The notes: generated by a model from the sequence alone, not told the origin. A DNA stretch of 64,000 nucleotides from Vibrio campbellii CAIM 519 = NBRC 15631 = ATCC 25920 (GCF_002163755.1 NZ_CP015863.1:1240001-1304000), one strand, 5' to 3'; shown: positions 1 to 8,759, counted from the stretch's first letter. A program made the numbers and translations.

Positions 1-364
1 GCTGCTCATGAACTTGCAGCTTGCTCAATACCGGAAGTTGTCCAAATAAGCGCTTAATCATGTCGGTGTAGGGCTCAATTTGGCTACTGAGCAACGCCAA
101 TTGCAAAGAGTTTGGCAGTGATTCAAATGCCGTCGAGTCAAGAATGCCGTGCAACCATTGCTGTAATTGCGCACCGCTGAAATCGATTTGAATGGTTTGT
201 CCGCCAATGAGTAGCGTTAAACGATAGCCAGAAAACTCCGGCTTTTGGCCAAGCGTGACCGATAAGCTATTGCTCTGACTATCTTGAAAGTGACACTGTT
301 TTGCGCACAGTTGATTACTGAGCGCGATGCTTGAAGGCTCGACCTTTGGGAAATCTAATATCAT
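1..364 (-). CDS. vscQ: T3SS C-ring protein VscQ (partial, N-terminal part)
   Basis: This is the first ~121 residues of a minus-strand gene that runs off the left edge. Its ATG overlaps the vscP stop codon in an ATGA arrangement, which shows translational coupling. The visible part begins MILDFPKVEP and has no strong motif; the assignment to YscQ/SctQ, the cytoplasmic C-ring (sorting platform) subunit, rests on its position directly after the N-O-P genes, the conserved order in all Ysc-family systems. The C-terminal SPOA domains that would confirm it are outside the window. Confidence 0.85.
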   Translation of the reverse strand, partial: MILDFPKVEPSSIALSNQLCAKQCHFQDSQSNSLSVTLGQKPEFSGYRLTLLIGGQTIQIDFSGAQLQQWLHGILDSTAFESLPNSLQLALLSSQIEPYTDMIKRLFGQLPVLSKLQVHEQ

Positions 365-1671
365 CATTCGTCCTCAGGCTTCCATTCATCGTAAATGCTG
401 CGTTGTTGTCGCGAGCGTTGTTGGTCTTGTTGTTGGTTCATCTGTTCGCTGACTGCAATTCGAATCGGTTGGTCGATGCCTAAACGTTGCAGACGCTCGG
501 TCAACTCTTGCTTAGCCGTTTGGTTGATCAGCGAAAGAGCGTGCTCTTGCTTAATCAGCACGCTGTAGCCAGAACTGTCTTGCTTGATGGAGATCTCGCC
601 ACCTTTTAATTGGCCTTCATTCAGAAGCAGGCGAACTTCTTTCTCGTTTGCTGAAGGAAGAGACACGTAGATCTTGTCGACTAACTTATTAATCAATTCG
701 TTTACGTCTTGAGCTCTGTTCTGGGGCGCGTGTGTCTCTACATTTCTCAGTATGATGTCGCCTTGCGCTGTTGATTGGCTTAGGTTGGCCGTCGGGTGAA
801 GCTTAGCGTCCGACTCTGAACTCGGATGACGCGGTTCGATGTGTTTCACTGCTTTAACCTTCTCTTCAAGCGCGGACAATGCGGCTTTCGAGTCGACAAT
901 TTTCGAGTCCACAATAGTAGCTGCGTCTTTTGCCGCAGGGTCGAGTTTATGAGCTGCTGCATCTAACTTATGTAGTTGGCCTTGCAGCACACTCTGCACG
1001 GTTGATGGCTCAGTTTTGTTCCGTAGATTGGTTTTGTTATGCAGATTGGCTTGGTCAGTCTGAATCGGTAATACCTGATCCTTTAGAGCGTTAGGCAAGC
1101 TGGTCATCGGTATTTTAGGATCACGAGACGAACCATTATCTAATGGTGCCGTGCTGACTTGCTTATTGTTCGAGTCTTTTTCTGCCGCAGAGTTAGAACC
1201 CAACGGCTGTGATTTATCCGTTTCTTTACTTCCTACCGACTGCTCGATTAGAGAGTGAGGCTTGAGGGGTTTAGCGGTATCTGAATGTGGCTCTTTCGCA
1301 GCGCGCTCTGACGTCTCGCTATGGCTCTCTTCGTTTTTATCTTTGTTGTCCAATACCTGCAGGGGCTCTCTTTCTGAGAGATCGTGACTTGGCTTTTCTG
1401 GGTGCTCTTGGCCACCTTCGAGCTGCTCTTTCCCCGCCTCAGGAATAGCACTGCTGACCTTGCCTTTGTGCTTCATGCCATCGAGCTTGTCTGCGTTCAA
1501 TACAGCAGCGAATAAACGAGAGGTCTCTGACTCATGTTCGCTTTCTGCTTGCGTTGGCTTAAGCGCATTATTAAAGCGAGATTCAAGCTCTTCTGAGACT
1601 TGGTTGACCGGCCTCTGTTGAACCTGTTGCGGACGTTCAGTTGTGTTTGGATGATCGTTTTTGACTCGCAT
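364..1671 (-). CDS. vscP: T3SS needle-length regulator VscP
   Basis: 435-aa hydrophilic protein of the YscP/SctP family, which acts as molecular ruler for the needle and as substrate-specificity switch. The first ~320 residues are low-complexity, rich in S, K, E, Q and N, with repeated short phrases such as HKLD and HNKTNLRNKT, as expected of a fast-evolving ruler. The conserved globular switch domain is at the C-terminus (~330-420; KIYVSLPSANEKEVRLLLNE onward). It lies between vscO (9-bp gap) and vscQ (overlap). Ruler length varies widely among species, so the size is not diagnostic; the call rests on position and the C-terminal domain. Confidence 0.88.
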   Translation of the reverse strand: MRVKNDHPNTTERPQQVQQRPVNQVSEELESRFNNALKPTQAESEHESETSRLFAAVLNADKLDGMKHKGKVSSAIPEAGKEQLEGGQEHPEKPSHDLSEREPLQVLDNKDKNEESHSETSERAAKEPHSDTAKPLKPHSLIEQSVGSKETDKSQPLGSNSAAEKDSNNKQVSTAPLDNGSSRDPKIPMTSLPNALKDQVLPIQTDQANLHNKTNLRNKTEPSTVQSVLQGQLHKLDAAAHKLDPAAKDAATIVDSKIVDSKAALSALEEKVKAVKHIEPRHPSSESDAKLHPTANLSQSTAQGDIILRNVETHAPQNRAQDVNELINKLVDKIYVSLPSANEKEVRLLLNEGQLKGGEISIKQDSSGYSVLIKQEHALSLINQTAKQELTERLQRLGIDQPIRIAVSEQMNQQQDQQRSRQQRSIYDEWKPEDE

Positions 1672-1680
1672 CTTTACCTT

Positions 1681-2142
1681 CTATGAAACAACAACGCTGC
1701 GGAACTCTTCTTGTTCGAGCTCTTCTTGATACTGCACTTGGCGTGCTTGCTCAGCGATTTCTTGTTCGTTTAATTGAATGAATTTTTCTTTGGTTTTATG
1801 GGCGGCCAGAGCTTCTTGCTTTCTTTCCTTGAGTCGCTGGTTCTCTTGTTCTAATGCCTTTTTTTCTTCTGCGGCTCGTTGTTTTAAATCGGCTTCTCTT
1901 TCCCTTAACAGCGCGATTTCTTGCCGCAATATTTCAAGTTCTTTTAGAACGACGGTTTTCTGTTTGGCTTTTGCAAAGCGCCGTTCTTCTTCCTCTTCGC
2001 GCCATTGACGATAATCAACGACAGACTGTTCCGCCTTTCGGAGTGAGGCTCGTGCGTTATTGACTCGATACTCTTGTTGCTGAACCGCGCGATCGGCACG
2101 GTCGGCACGAATTTTTTTTATCTCTAGCAATTGCTCGATCAT
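1681..2142 (-). CDS. vscO: T3SS central stalk protein VscO
   Basis: 153-aa, highly charged, almost wholly alpha-helical coiled-coil protein (many E, K, Q and R; no hydrophobic segment). This fits YscO/SctO, the FliJ-like stalk that inserts into the SctN ATPase hexamer and links it to the SctV export gate. The start codon overlaps the end of vscN by an ATGA junction, so it is translated coupled to the ATPase. Sequence conservation in this family is low; size, composition and position make the call. Confidence 0.88.
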   Translation of the reverse strand: MIEQLLEIKKIRADRADRAVQQQEYRVNNARASLRKAEQSVVDYRQWREEEEERRFAKAKQKTVVLKELEILRQEIALLREREADLKQRAAEEKKALEQENQRLKERKQEALAAHKTKEKFIQLNEQEIAEQARQVQYQEELEQEEFRSVVVS

Positions 2143-3461
2143 AAGCCTGCAAGCCCACGCAGCTGTGTGACGGTCTCTTCGAGTTCACTCGGCTCGTGCG
2201 TGCCTTGGCGTAAGAACGCTCGGATATCATCTCCCTGTGCGATGGCCATATCCGCGCGACTGTCGGCGCCGTGTTGGTACTCACCAATTTTTATCAGCAG
2301 TTCGACTTCTTCATATTTGGCCAGCATTTCACGCATGTGAGCCGCGGACGCTTGATGAGTTTTATCGACGATTTGGTTCATCACACGACTGGCTGAACGA
2401 AGCACATCAATGGCTGGATAGTGGTTCATCGCCGCCAGTTTGCGAGAAAGAATGATGTGACCATCGAGTATCGAACGGGTCTCATCGGCCACTGGCTCAG
2501 TCATATCGTCACCTTCCACAAGTACGGTATACAGCGCGGTGATGGAGCCTTTGTCTGATTGACCTGCACGTTCCATCAGTTTTGGTAGTGCGGAAAAAAC
2601 AGAAGGCGGATAGCCTCGTCGTGTTGGTGGCTCGCCAGCTGCCAAGCCGATTTCACGTTGAGCTCGGGCAAAACGCGTCACCGAATCCATCAGCAGCAGA
2701 ACACGCTTACCTTGGTCGCGGAAGTACTCCGCGATGGAAGTCGCGACGAACGCCGCTTTGGCACGTTCCATTGCTGGTCGGTCTGAGGTTGCGACAACAA
2801 GTACTGACCTTGCCATGCCTTCTTCGCCAAGGTCGTGTTCGATAAATTCTCTTACTTCACGGCCCCTTTCACCGATGAGGGCAAGCACGGTTACATCGAC
2901 ATCGGCAGAGCGAATAAGCTTGGCGAGTAGGGTACTTTTACCACCGCCAGCCGCAGCAAAAATACCCATCCTTTGTCCTTCACCACAGGTGAGCAATCCG
3001 TCGATAGAACGCACACCCATCGAAATCGGCTTTTCAATCAGTTTTCTCTGCATTGGTGGCGGCGCATCACGATAAACCGGATACCAAGCGCTCGGTTCAG
3101 TGCTCTGAGAGCCATCGAATGGGCGGCCCAGGCCATCGAGAATTTTCCCTAAAAGATGATCGCCAACGCCGACTTCGTGCATTTTTCCAAGCGGGCTCAC
3201 TTCGGTATTGGAGGAAATACCAAACATGTTGCCAAGTGGGGTAAGCAACGCATGGTGTTGCTGAAAACCCACCACTTCCGCAAGCAGCGACAAAGTTTGA
3301 TCGGGATTTCGTAGCTCACAAAGCTCGCCGACACGAACACCAGGCACAACGGCTTTGATGATGGTGCCAGTCACTTGAGTCACGCGACCGCGGATTTGGA
3401 TCAAACGTGTTTGCTTGATGGCCGATTGTTGAGTTTCGGTGATGTATGAGAAGTCGTTCAA
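2139..3461 (-). CDS. vscN: T3SS export ATPase VscN
   Basis: 440-aa ATPase of the SctN/FliI family, which unfolds substrates and strips chaperones at the cytoplasmic face of the injectisome. Walker A (AAAGGGKST) is at residues ~169-177, the GER catalytic segment at ~198-200 and Walker B (RVLLLMD) ends near D259. It is nearly collinear with Yersinia YscN, including SSNTEVSP and RRGYPPSVFSALPKLMERAG. The only start consistent with the family length is a TTG at 3459-3461 with no clear Shine-Dalgarno; the next in-frame ATG is ~80 codons in. First gene of vscNOPQ, diverging from vopN. Confidence 0.97.
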   Translation of the reverse strand: MNDFSYITETQQSAIKQTRLIQIRGRVTQVTGTIIKAVVPGVRVGELCELRNPDQTLSLLAEVVGFQQHHALLTPLGNMFGISSNTEVSPLGKMHEVGVGDHLLGKILDGLGRPFDGSQSTEPSAWYPVYRDAPPPMQRKLIEKPISMGVRSIDGLLTCGEGQRMGIFAAAGGGKSTLLAKLIRSADVDVTVLALIGERGREVREFIEHDLGEEGMARSVLVVATSDRPAMERAKAAFVATSIAEYFRDQGKRVLLLMDSVTRFARAQREIGLAAGEPPTRRGYPPSVFSALPKLMERAGQSDKGSITALYTVLVEGDDMTEPVADETRSILDGHIILSRKLAAMNHYPAIDVLRSASRVMNQIVDKTHQASAAHMREMLAKYEEVELLIKIGEYQHGADSRADMAIAQGDDIRAFLRQGTHEPSELEETVTQLRGLAGL

Positions 3462-3494
3462 TTTAAGAAAACATGCGCAATAACTGATGCTGGG

Positions 3495-3547
3495 AGAATA
3501 GAAAGGATGGCGCCGTATTTATAGTGACTATTGGTCGGGAGTTTTTA
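3495..3547 (-). promoter_or_regulatory. Probable ExsA-activated promoter of vscN operon
   Basis: On the minus strand 3547-3523 reads TAAAAACTCCCGACC followed by AATAGTCACT. It aligns base for base with the boxes before vopN and vcrG: an A-tract, a C at position 9, CGnC at 11-14, and a degenerate TGACA at 21-25. A -10-like TATTCT (3500-3495) follows after 22 bp. ExsA promoters in Pseudomonas are known for an A-rich region, GnC, TGnnA and 21-22 bp spacing. The ExsA gene itself is not in the window. Confidence 0.6.
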
Positions 3548-3564
3548 GAAAACTTAAAACGCCC

Positions 3565-3616
3565 TAAAAAAACACGTCTGATTTTGACAGCCGATTAAAA
3601 ATGCAATTCCTATAAT
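3565..3616 (+). promoter_or_regulatory. Probable ExsA-activated promoter of vopN operon
   Basis: 3565-3589 reads TAAAAAAACACGTC, then TGATTTTGACA; a perfect TATAAT follows at 3611-3616. The -35-like TTGACA and the TATAAT are 21 bp apart, too far for ordinary sigma-70 use but typical of ExsA-dependent promoters. A-tract, GnC and TGnnA elements are all present and align with the boxes before vcrG and vscN. Confidence 0.65.
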
Positions 3617-3647
3617 TCGCTCATATTGTAGGAAGGAGTGCAAATCA

Positions 3648-4541
3648 ATGAGCACTATCAATAGCCAAATTTTAACGGGCAACAAATTTGACGCGCCAAT
3701 TGGAAGTAACCTTGAGTCTTCCCGCACGGGAGCCTCAGTCAATGGTAATTATCGGGGTGAAACTGTCCGCGTACACAATGCAACTCAGTCGTTGTTTGAT
3801 GCAATGGAAGAGCTGACGGCATTAGGTTCAGAAAAAGCAGAAAAAGATCTCACTAAACGCAAAGTGAAAGACGGCAGTATTCGCGTGAATGAAGCGCATG
3901 AGCTGGTTTCTGATTACCTAAGAAAAGTGCCTGATCTTGAGAAGAACCAAAAGATCAAAGACCTTGCTACTAAAATGGCAAGCGGCAACTTATCAACGAT
4001 TGCTCAGTTACAGGCGTACCTCAACGGATTCTCTGAAGAGAAGAGCCATCAGTACCTCGCGCTACAAGCAGTGAAAAAGTTCCTCGGAGCCAATCCAGAA
4101 AGTAAGAACTTATTGGCGCTGATAGACCAAGCCATTCTGACCTTTGAGCAGAACCCGGACTCTTGGGCTCAGATTGATACTGAAATTCGAGTTTCAAGCT
4201 TCGCGGATGAATTCAGCCAAGAGCAGGGCTTTAGCAGTTTGCACCAATTACGTGGTTTCTATCGCGACACGGTACACAGCTACCAAGGATTAGGCTCAGC
4301 ATACAAGGATGTGGTTGAGCGTTTTGGTGCAAAAGAGGTCTCCACGGCGGTCGACTTTATGTTGCAGGGCATGAGCGCAGATTTGAGCGTTCAAGGTAGC
4401 AATATTGACTCCGTTAAGCTTCAGCTTCTGATGTCCGATATGCAAAAACTTAAGACGTTGAATACGCTTCAAGACCAAGTTAGCAACCTCTACCATATGT
4501 TCAAACCTCAGCAGGCAAACTATGGCTTATCAAGTTACTGA
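3648..4541 (+). CDS. vopN: T3SS gatekeeper VopN
   Basis: 297-aa YopN/SctW-type gatekeeper. In this family the protein, with TyeA, SycN and a YscB-like chaperone, plugs the export apparatus until host contact and orders translocators before effectors. It begins MSTINSQILTGNKF after a strong AAGGAG 6-7 nt upstream. The polar N-terminal ~60 residues fit a secretion signal and chaperone-binding region; the rest is helical. It ends before a TyeA-like segment, which here is a separate overlapping gene, as in Yersinia. First gene of the rightward T3SS operon. Confidence 0.93.
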   Translation: MSTINSQILTGNKFDAPIGSNLESSRTGASVNGNYRGETVRVHNATQSLFDAMEELTALGSEKAEKDLTKRKVKDGSIRVNEAHELVSDYLRKVPDLEKNQKIKDLATKMASGNLSTIAQLQAYLNGFSEEKSHQYLALQAVKKFLGANPESKNLLALIDQAILTFEQNPDSWAQIDTEIRVSSFADEFSQEQGFSSLHQLRGFYRDTVHSYQGLGSAYKDVVERFGAKEVSTAVDFMLQGMSADLSVQGSNIDSVKLQLLMSDMQKLKTLNTLQDQVSNLYHMFKPQQANYGLSSY

Positions 4542-4806
4542 TTTGATGTCAGACGTCATCGCTTTGGTTGAGCAGCGTTGGGTGGGAAGTGCCGAGATAT
4601 GGAACCTAGTGAACGCCATGGAGTTGGCGTCCACGGAGCGCAAAATCAGCTTTTTTAGGGAACTGCACAAACTGATTCGCCATATTCCAATTGATGTATT
4701 TAACGATGAAGAACAGCGACAAAACCTAATACAAGCTGTGCAAAAAGCGCTTGATGAAGCGATTGATTTAGAAGAAGAGGAAATGTGGGACGATGAACTG
4801 GATTGA
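4522..4806 (+). CDS. tyeA: T3SS gatekeeper partner TyeA
   Basis: 94-aa acidic helical protein that begins MAYQVTDLMSDV and matches TyeA, which binds the C-terminal part of YopN-type gatekeepers. The start lies inside the last codons of vopN (20-nt overlap in another frame), and the end overlaps sycN. The acidic C-terminus (EEEEMWDDELD) is typical. In many systems (e.g. SctW of Shigella or Salmonella) the two are one polypeptide; here they are split. Confidence 0.92.
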   Translation: MAYQVTDLMSDVIALVEQRWVGSAEIWNLVNAMELASTERKISFFRELHKLIRHIPIDVFNDEEQRQNLIQAVQKALDEAIDLEEEEMWDDELD

Positions 4807-5167
4807 TGCGTCAGTGGATGATTTTTGCCGAGGGATGGGGCTTGAAGCGGTGGACTTCTCGTCCGCAGGACGCGTTCAACTGAGCTTTGAACAAAGCGGC
4901 ACTCTGCATATCGAGAAGCATCAGGACTGCCTGTTTCTTATGCTGGCGAAACCGCTGCCTTGGCACCAGTCGAATGAGCCGATTAAAAAGGCGTTGAGTT
5001 TTTGCCATGCAGGTCAAGGTTGGCCATTCCTTATTAAGACCGGGTTACTGGATGAACAGACACTGGTCTTCTCTGCACAAATTGAAGGGGATGAAGTGAC
5101 CTTGCCAACCATCGAGCAAGCGTTCGCTCTACTGGTTCGTTTACATAAAGATGTGGCGGATTCATGA
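4793..5167 (+). CDS. sycN: T3SS class I chaperone SycN
   Basis: 124-aa protein with size, acidity and fold signature of class I secretion chaperones (begins MNWIDASVDDFCRGMGLE; central LSFEQSGTLHIEK beta strands). By position after tyeA it corresponds to SycN, which with a YscB-type partner binds the N-terminus of the gatekeeper. Start and stop overlap the neighbouring genes by 14 and 4 bases, so the run is translationally coupled. Confidence 0.88.
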   Translation: MNWIDASVDDFCRGMGLEAVDFSSAGRVQLSFEQSGTLHIEKHQDCLFLMLAKPLPWHQSNEPIKKALSFCHAGQGWPFLIKTGLLDEQTLVFSAQIEGDEVTLPTIEQAFALLVRLHKDVADS

Positions 5168-5541
5168 GTCGTATTAGTACGTTAAACGTTGGTATTGAAG
5201 GCTTTACTCACGTTTCGCTTGAGCAAGTTGAAAACGACTTCCCACAGCGTTTTCAACTGTTGCCTGATGGTCAAGCCGTCGCGACGCACCTAGAGAAGCT
5301 GTACGAGCTTCGTCCCTCTGAGCAGTACTTGATGTCACTGGCCAAGCCAAAGTTGACGCATTCGGAGCTACTTCGCCCAGACAAATACCGTCAACAGTTT
5401 GATACCACTCAGCAGCGGCTTCAGGAATTGGCGCAGAAAAATGGTTCGCATGCGCTCAATCAGGCACTGGAAACACTGCAAAGCACCCAATTAGACCAAC
5501 GTTATCTCACCATGGCGTTGAATCTACTGATTCAGGTTTAA
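5164..5541 (+). CDS. vscX: T3SS protein VscX (SctX-like)
   Basis: 125-aa YscX family protein (begins MSRISTLNVGIEGFTHVSLEQVENDFP). YscX is an early secreted component that, with chaperone YscY, binds the export gate protein YscV and is required for needle assembly; the family occurs only in the Ysc/Psc-type systems, which supports classing this locus as T3SS1. The ATG overlaps the sycN stop, and vscY follows 5 nt downstream. Confidence 0.9.
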   Translation: MSRISTLNVGIEGFTHVSLEQVENDFPQRFQLLPDGQAVATHLEKLYELRPSEQYLMSLAKPKLTHSELLRPDKYRQQFDTTQQRLQELAQKNGSHALNQALETLQSTQLDQRYLTMALNLLIQV

Positions 5542-5546
5542 GCCCC

Positions 5547-5885
5547 ATGTTGCAAACGAAAGACGTGGAGCTGTTGCTTATCCACGCTGCACTCCAAGTT
5601 CAATATCAAAAGCCGGAACAAGCGATTACCTTGCTTGATGCACTGCTAGAAATCGAACCTCAGCATCAAGAAGCTCGTCAAACATTAGCAGTAGCATGCC
5701 TGAATTCAGGTCGATACACACGTTCAATCGAGCTGTGTGAAAGCTTATTGAAAACCGAACATTCAAATAAAGCCGGTTTGTGGTTTTGCCTAAGCCAAGC
5801 TCGCTGGAAACAACAGGATGTTGAAGGTGCCCGCCACGCACATCGACGTTATCTACAATCTCTAAATAGTGAATCAAATGAATAA
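5547..5885 (+). CDS. vscY: T3SS chaperone VscY
   Basis: 112-aa protein with TPR-like helix pairs (ALQVQYQKPEQAITLLDALLEIEP; LAVACLNSGRYTRSIELCE), as in YscY, the chaperone of YscX. No good Shine-Dalgarno precedes the ATG, so translation is probably coupled to vscX just upstream. Its 3' end overlaps the vcrD start. Confidence 0.9.
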   Translation: MLQTKDVELLLIHAALQVQYQKPEQAITLLDALLEIEPQHQEARQTLAVACLNSGRYTRSIELCESLLKTEHSNKAGLWFCLSQARWKQQDVEGARHAHRRYLQSLNSESNE

Positions 5886-7995
5886 GTTGATCGATATTCT
5901 AAACAAAGCCGGACAGCGTAAAGACATCATGCTTGCCGTGATGCTACTTGCGATCGTCTTTATGATGATCTTGCCTCTACCTACGGCACTAGTGGACGTT
6001 TTGATCGGTACCAACATGAGTATTGCGGTCGTCTTATTGATGTTGGCTATCTACATCACCACACCGCTAGAATTCTCTGCATTCCCTGCCGTGCTTTTGA
6101 TCACTACTTTGTTTCGCTTGTCACTTTCTATTACGACAACGCGCCTTATCCTGCTGCAAGGCGACGCAGGTCAGATCGTATACACCTTTGGTAACTTCGT
6201 GGTCGGCGGTAACTTGGTGGTCGGTATTGTTGTTTTCCTGATCATCACCATTGTTCAATTTATGGTGATCACCAAAGGCTCTGAAAGGGTTGCGGAAGTC
6301 AGCGCTCGATTCTCTCTTGATGCGATGCCGGGTAAGCAGATGAGTATCGACGGCGATATGCGCGCTGGAGTTATTGATGTTCATGAGGCGCGTCACCGCC
6401 GTTCATTGATAGAAAAAGAAAGCCAAATGTATGGCTCGATGGATGGTGCGATGAAGTTCGTGAAAGGCGACTCAATCGCGGGCCTGATTATCATCGTGGT
6501 AAACATTCTCGGTGGTGTCACCATCGGTGTGACTCAGAAGGGCATGTCTGCCTCTGAGGCACTTGAGCTGTTTGCGATCCTGACCGTCGGAGATGGTCTG
6601 GTTTCGCAGATCCCAGCACTGTTTATCGCTATCACGGCCGGCATCATCGTTACCCGTGTTTCAAACGAGGACTCTTCTGACTTAGGCTCAGATATTGGTG
6701 GTCAGGTGACTGCTCAGCCAAGAGCTTTGTTGGTTGGTGGCGTTCTGCTTATCTTGTTTGCTCTTATTCCGGGCTTCCCGAAGGTTACCTTCCTGATTCT
6801 TGCCGCGATTGTTGGCGGTGGCGGCTTCTTCTTGTTTTACCAACAGAAAAAACAAAGCGAATCCGACAGTTCTGACTTGCCTAGCTTCGTCGCCCAAGGA
6901 GCTGGTTCGCCAGCGGCTAAGCCTAATAAACCGACGCCATCTCGCAACAGCAAAGGCAAGCTGGGTGAGCAAGAAGAGTTTGCTATGACAGTACCGCTGC
7001 TCATCGACTTAGATTCTCGCTTACAAGAGAGTTTAGAAGCCGTGGCTCTGAACGATGAGCTTGCACGAGTCAGACGCGCGCTTTATCTCGATCTCGGTGT
7101 GCCGTTCCCCGGTATTCACTTACGCTTCAACGAAGGAATGAGTAACGGCGAGTACTTGATTCAATTGCAAGAAGTGCCAGTAGCTCGCGGACGAATTGAA
7201 AGCGAAAAACTGTTGGTGACCGAAGGTAATGAACAGATTGATTTACTGGGCGTACCTTACGAAAAAGACGACGACTTTCTGCCGGGTATTACGAGCATTT
7301 GGGTCGATCAAAGTCATCACGAAAAACTGCAAAACAGTCACGTGGGCTTTTTAACCCCCGATCGCATTCTGACTTATCACTTGTCTCACGTTTTGAAAGA
7401 GTACGCGCAAGACTTCATCGGTATTCAAGAGACCCGCTATCTGCTTGAGCAAATGGAAGGCAGTTATTCCGAGCTAGTAAAAGAAGCGCAACGTATTGTG
7501 CCTTTGCAAAAGATGACGGAAATCCTGCAGCGTTTGGTTTCTGAAGACATTTCTATTCGTAATTTACGAGTGATTTTAGAAGCCATGGTTGAGTGGGGCC
7601 AGAAAGAGAAAGACGTGGTACAGCTGACGGAATATATCCGTTCAAGCTTGAAACGCTATATCTGTTACAAGTACGCCAGCGGTCAAAACATGCTGCCAGC
7701 CTATCTGTTGGATCAGAGTTTGGAGGATACGATCCGTAACGGCATTCGTCAGACTTCTGCGGGCAGTTACTTGGCGCTTGACCCTTCTGTCACTCAGCAA
7801 TTTGTCAGCGACGTTAAGCAAACCATTGGTGATTTAAGCCGCATGCCAAATAAGCCTGTGCTGGTGGTGTCGATGGACGTGCGTCGTTACGTACGCAAAC
7901 TGATTGAATCTGAATACTACGAGTTGCCGGTGTTGTCGTTCCAAGAGCTGACGCAACAAATCAATATTCAACCGCTTGGCAGGGTAGGTATGTGA
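5878..7995 (+). CDS. vcrD: T3SS major export gate protein VcrD (SctV)
   Basis: 705-aa inner-membrane export gate of the LcrD/FlhA/SctV family, which forms the cytoplasmic nonameric ring that receives chaperone-substrate complexes. Residues 1-320 have about eight membrane segments (e.g. MLAVMLLAIVFMMILPLPT), including the FHIPEP-region motif near ARFSLDAMPGKQMSIDGDMRAG. The soluble domain begins after ~350 (EEFAMTVPLLIDLD) and ends QPLGRVGM. The ATG at 5878 is preferred over an upstream GTG at 5869; the start overlaps the vscY stop. Very similar to Yersinia LcrD throughout. Confidence 0.96.
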   Translation: MNKLIDILNKAGQRKDIMLAVMLLAIVFMMILPLPTALVDVLIGTNMSIAVVLLMLAIYITTPLEFSAFPAVLLITTLFRLSLSITTTRLILLQGDAGQIVYTFGNFVVGGNLVVGIVVFLIITIVQFMVITKGSERVAEVSARFSLDAMPGKQMSIDGDMRAGVIDVHEARHRRSLIEKESQMYGSMDGAMKFVKGDSIAGLIIIVVNILGGVTIGVTQKGMSASEALELFAILTVGDGLVSQIPALFIAITAGIIVTRVSNEDSSDLGSDIGGQVTAQPRALLVGGVLLILFALIPGFPKVTFLILAAIVGGGGFFLFYQQKKQSESDSSDLPSFVAQGAGSPAAKPNKPTPSRNSKGKLGEQEEFAMTVPLLIDLDSRLQESLEAVALNDELARVRRALYLDLGVPFPGIHLRFNEGMSNGEYLIQLQEVPVARGRIESEKLLVTEGNEQIDLLGVPYEKDDDFLPGITSIWVDQSHHEKLQNSHVGFLTPDRILTYHLSHVLKEYAQDFIGIQETRYLLEQMEGSYSELVKEAQRIVPLQKMTEILQRLVSEDISIRNLRVILEAMVEWGQKEKDVVQLTEYIRSSLKRYICYKYASGQNMLPAYLLDQSLEDTIRNGIRQTSAGSYLALDPSVTQQFVSDVKQTIGDLSRMPNKPVLVVSMDVRRYVRKLIESEYYELPVLSFQELTQQINIQPLGRVGM

Positions 7996-8408
7996 TGGAA
8001 TGCCTTCTCATTCAGTCTCTAGTGGCGTCAGGTATCGAAGTGACGCCCTACTTTTGGCAGAAAAGTACTATCTTACTTGGTCATCGTTATGAATGTGATG
8101 GGATGGAGCTGGTCTTCCGTGTCGAAGAGGGCGAAATCATCATCGTATTACTGCGAAGAATCAGCCCAAACCAAGGCCTAAGCAACCCTTTCTCCGCGCT
8201 ATTTATGCTCGCAGAACATGCCATCCGCTTGTACCCGCCCGACTGGGCTATTCGTGGCAACGTTGATGTATTGCGAGGTAGCAACATGAGCAGCCAGCGG
8301 TTAGCACAATTCTACTTACGAGCCTGCGGTGCGAGCCACGGTGAACAAGAAGATTGGTACTTCTTGCGCCTCAGTGATTACCGCCCACTTAAAAAGAGAA
8401 AAAAGTAA
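7995..8408 (+). CDS. vcrR: T3SS protein VcrR
   Basis: 137-aa LcrR/PcrR family protein (MECLLIQSLVASGIEVTPYFW). The family sits between the export gate gene and the G-V-H operon in Yersinia and Pseudomonas, and its exact role is unclear. The ATG overlaps the vcrD stop as TGATG. The stop codon lies inside the ExsA-like box of the next operon. Confidence 0.85.
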   Translation: MECLLIQSLVASGIEVTPYFWQKSTILLGHRYECDGMELVFRVEEGEIIIVLLRRISPNQGLSNPFSALFMLAEHAIRLYPPDWAIRGNVDVLRGSNMSSQRLAQFYLRACGASHGEQEDWYFLRLSDYRPLKKRKK

Positions 8409-8458
8409 AAACTCTCGACTGTTACTGACAGCATCCCAGAGATGCTTCGCTTTAAGAT
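8406..8458 (+). promoter_or_regulatory. Probable ExsA-activated promoter of vcrGVH-vopBD
   Basis: 8406-8430 reads TAAAAACTCTCGAC, then TGTTACTGACA, matching the vopN box at 17 of 25 positions including A-tract, CnCGnCTG and TGACA. TAAGAT at 8453-8458 could be the -10, 22 bp away. The box overlaps the vcrR stop codon. A short palindrome (GCATCccagaGATGC, 8431-8445) falls in the spacer. Confidence 0.6.
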
Positions 8459-8468
8459 AGGACCCAAG

Positions 8469-8759
8469 ATGAAGCAACCCTTTACTGAAACCATTGAAAA
8501 TGCGGAACTTGCTATTCGTAATGCAGAAGACAGGACTGACGTATTCAATGAACTACTCGAAGGATTAGGCGTTGGTCCGGTAGCAGGCAACATTCTGCTC
8601 GATGGGTTAAATGCTTCGCCTCAATTGATGAAACAAGCAGAGCATGAGCTGCTTGAAGAAGTACAACGCCGCAGACAACAACAGCATCAGCCACAAGCCG
8701 CGAGCACCAAAGGCACTAGGCGCAAGCGACCGACCATGATGCGTGGCATGGTGATCTAG
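8469..8759 (+). CDS. vcrG: T3SS tip-protein chaperone VcrG
   Basis: 96-aa LcrG/PcrG family protein that binds the tip protein (VcrV) in the cytoplasm and limits premature secretion. The ATG at 8469 is preferred to one at 8442 because an AGGA precedes it at a good distance and the resulting length matches LcrG/PcrG (95-98 aa). The C-terminus is basic (TKGTRRKRPTMMRG). First gene of the translocator operon, 10 bp before vcrV. Confidence 0.9.
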   Translation: MKQPFTETIENAELAIRNAEDRTDVFNELLEGLGVGPVAGNILLDGLNASPQLMKQAEHELLEEVQRRRQQQHQPQAASTKGTRRKRPTMMRGMVI

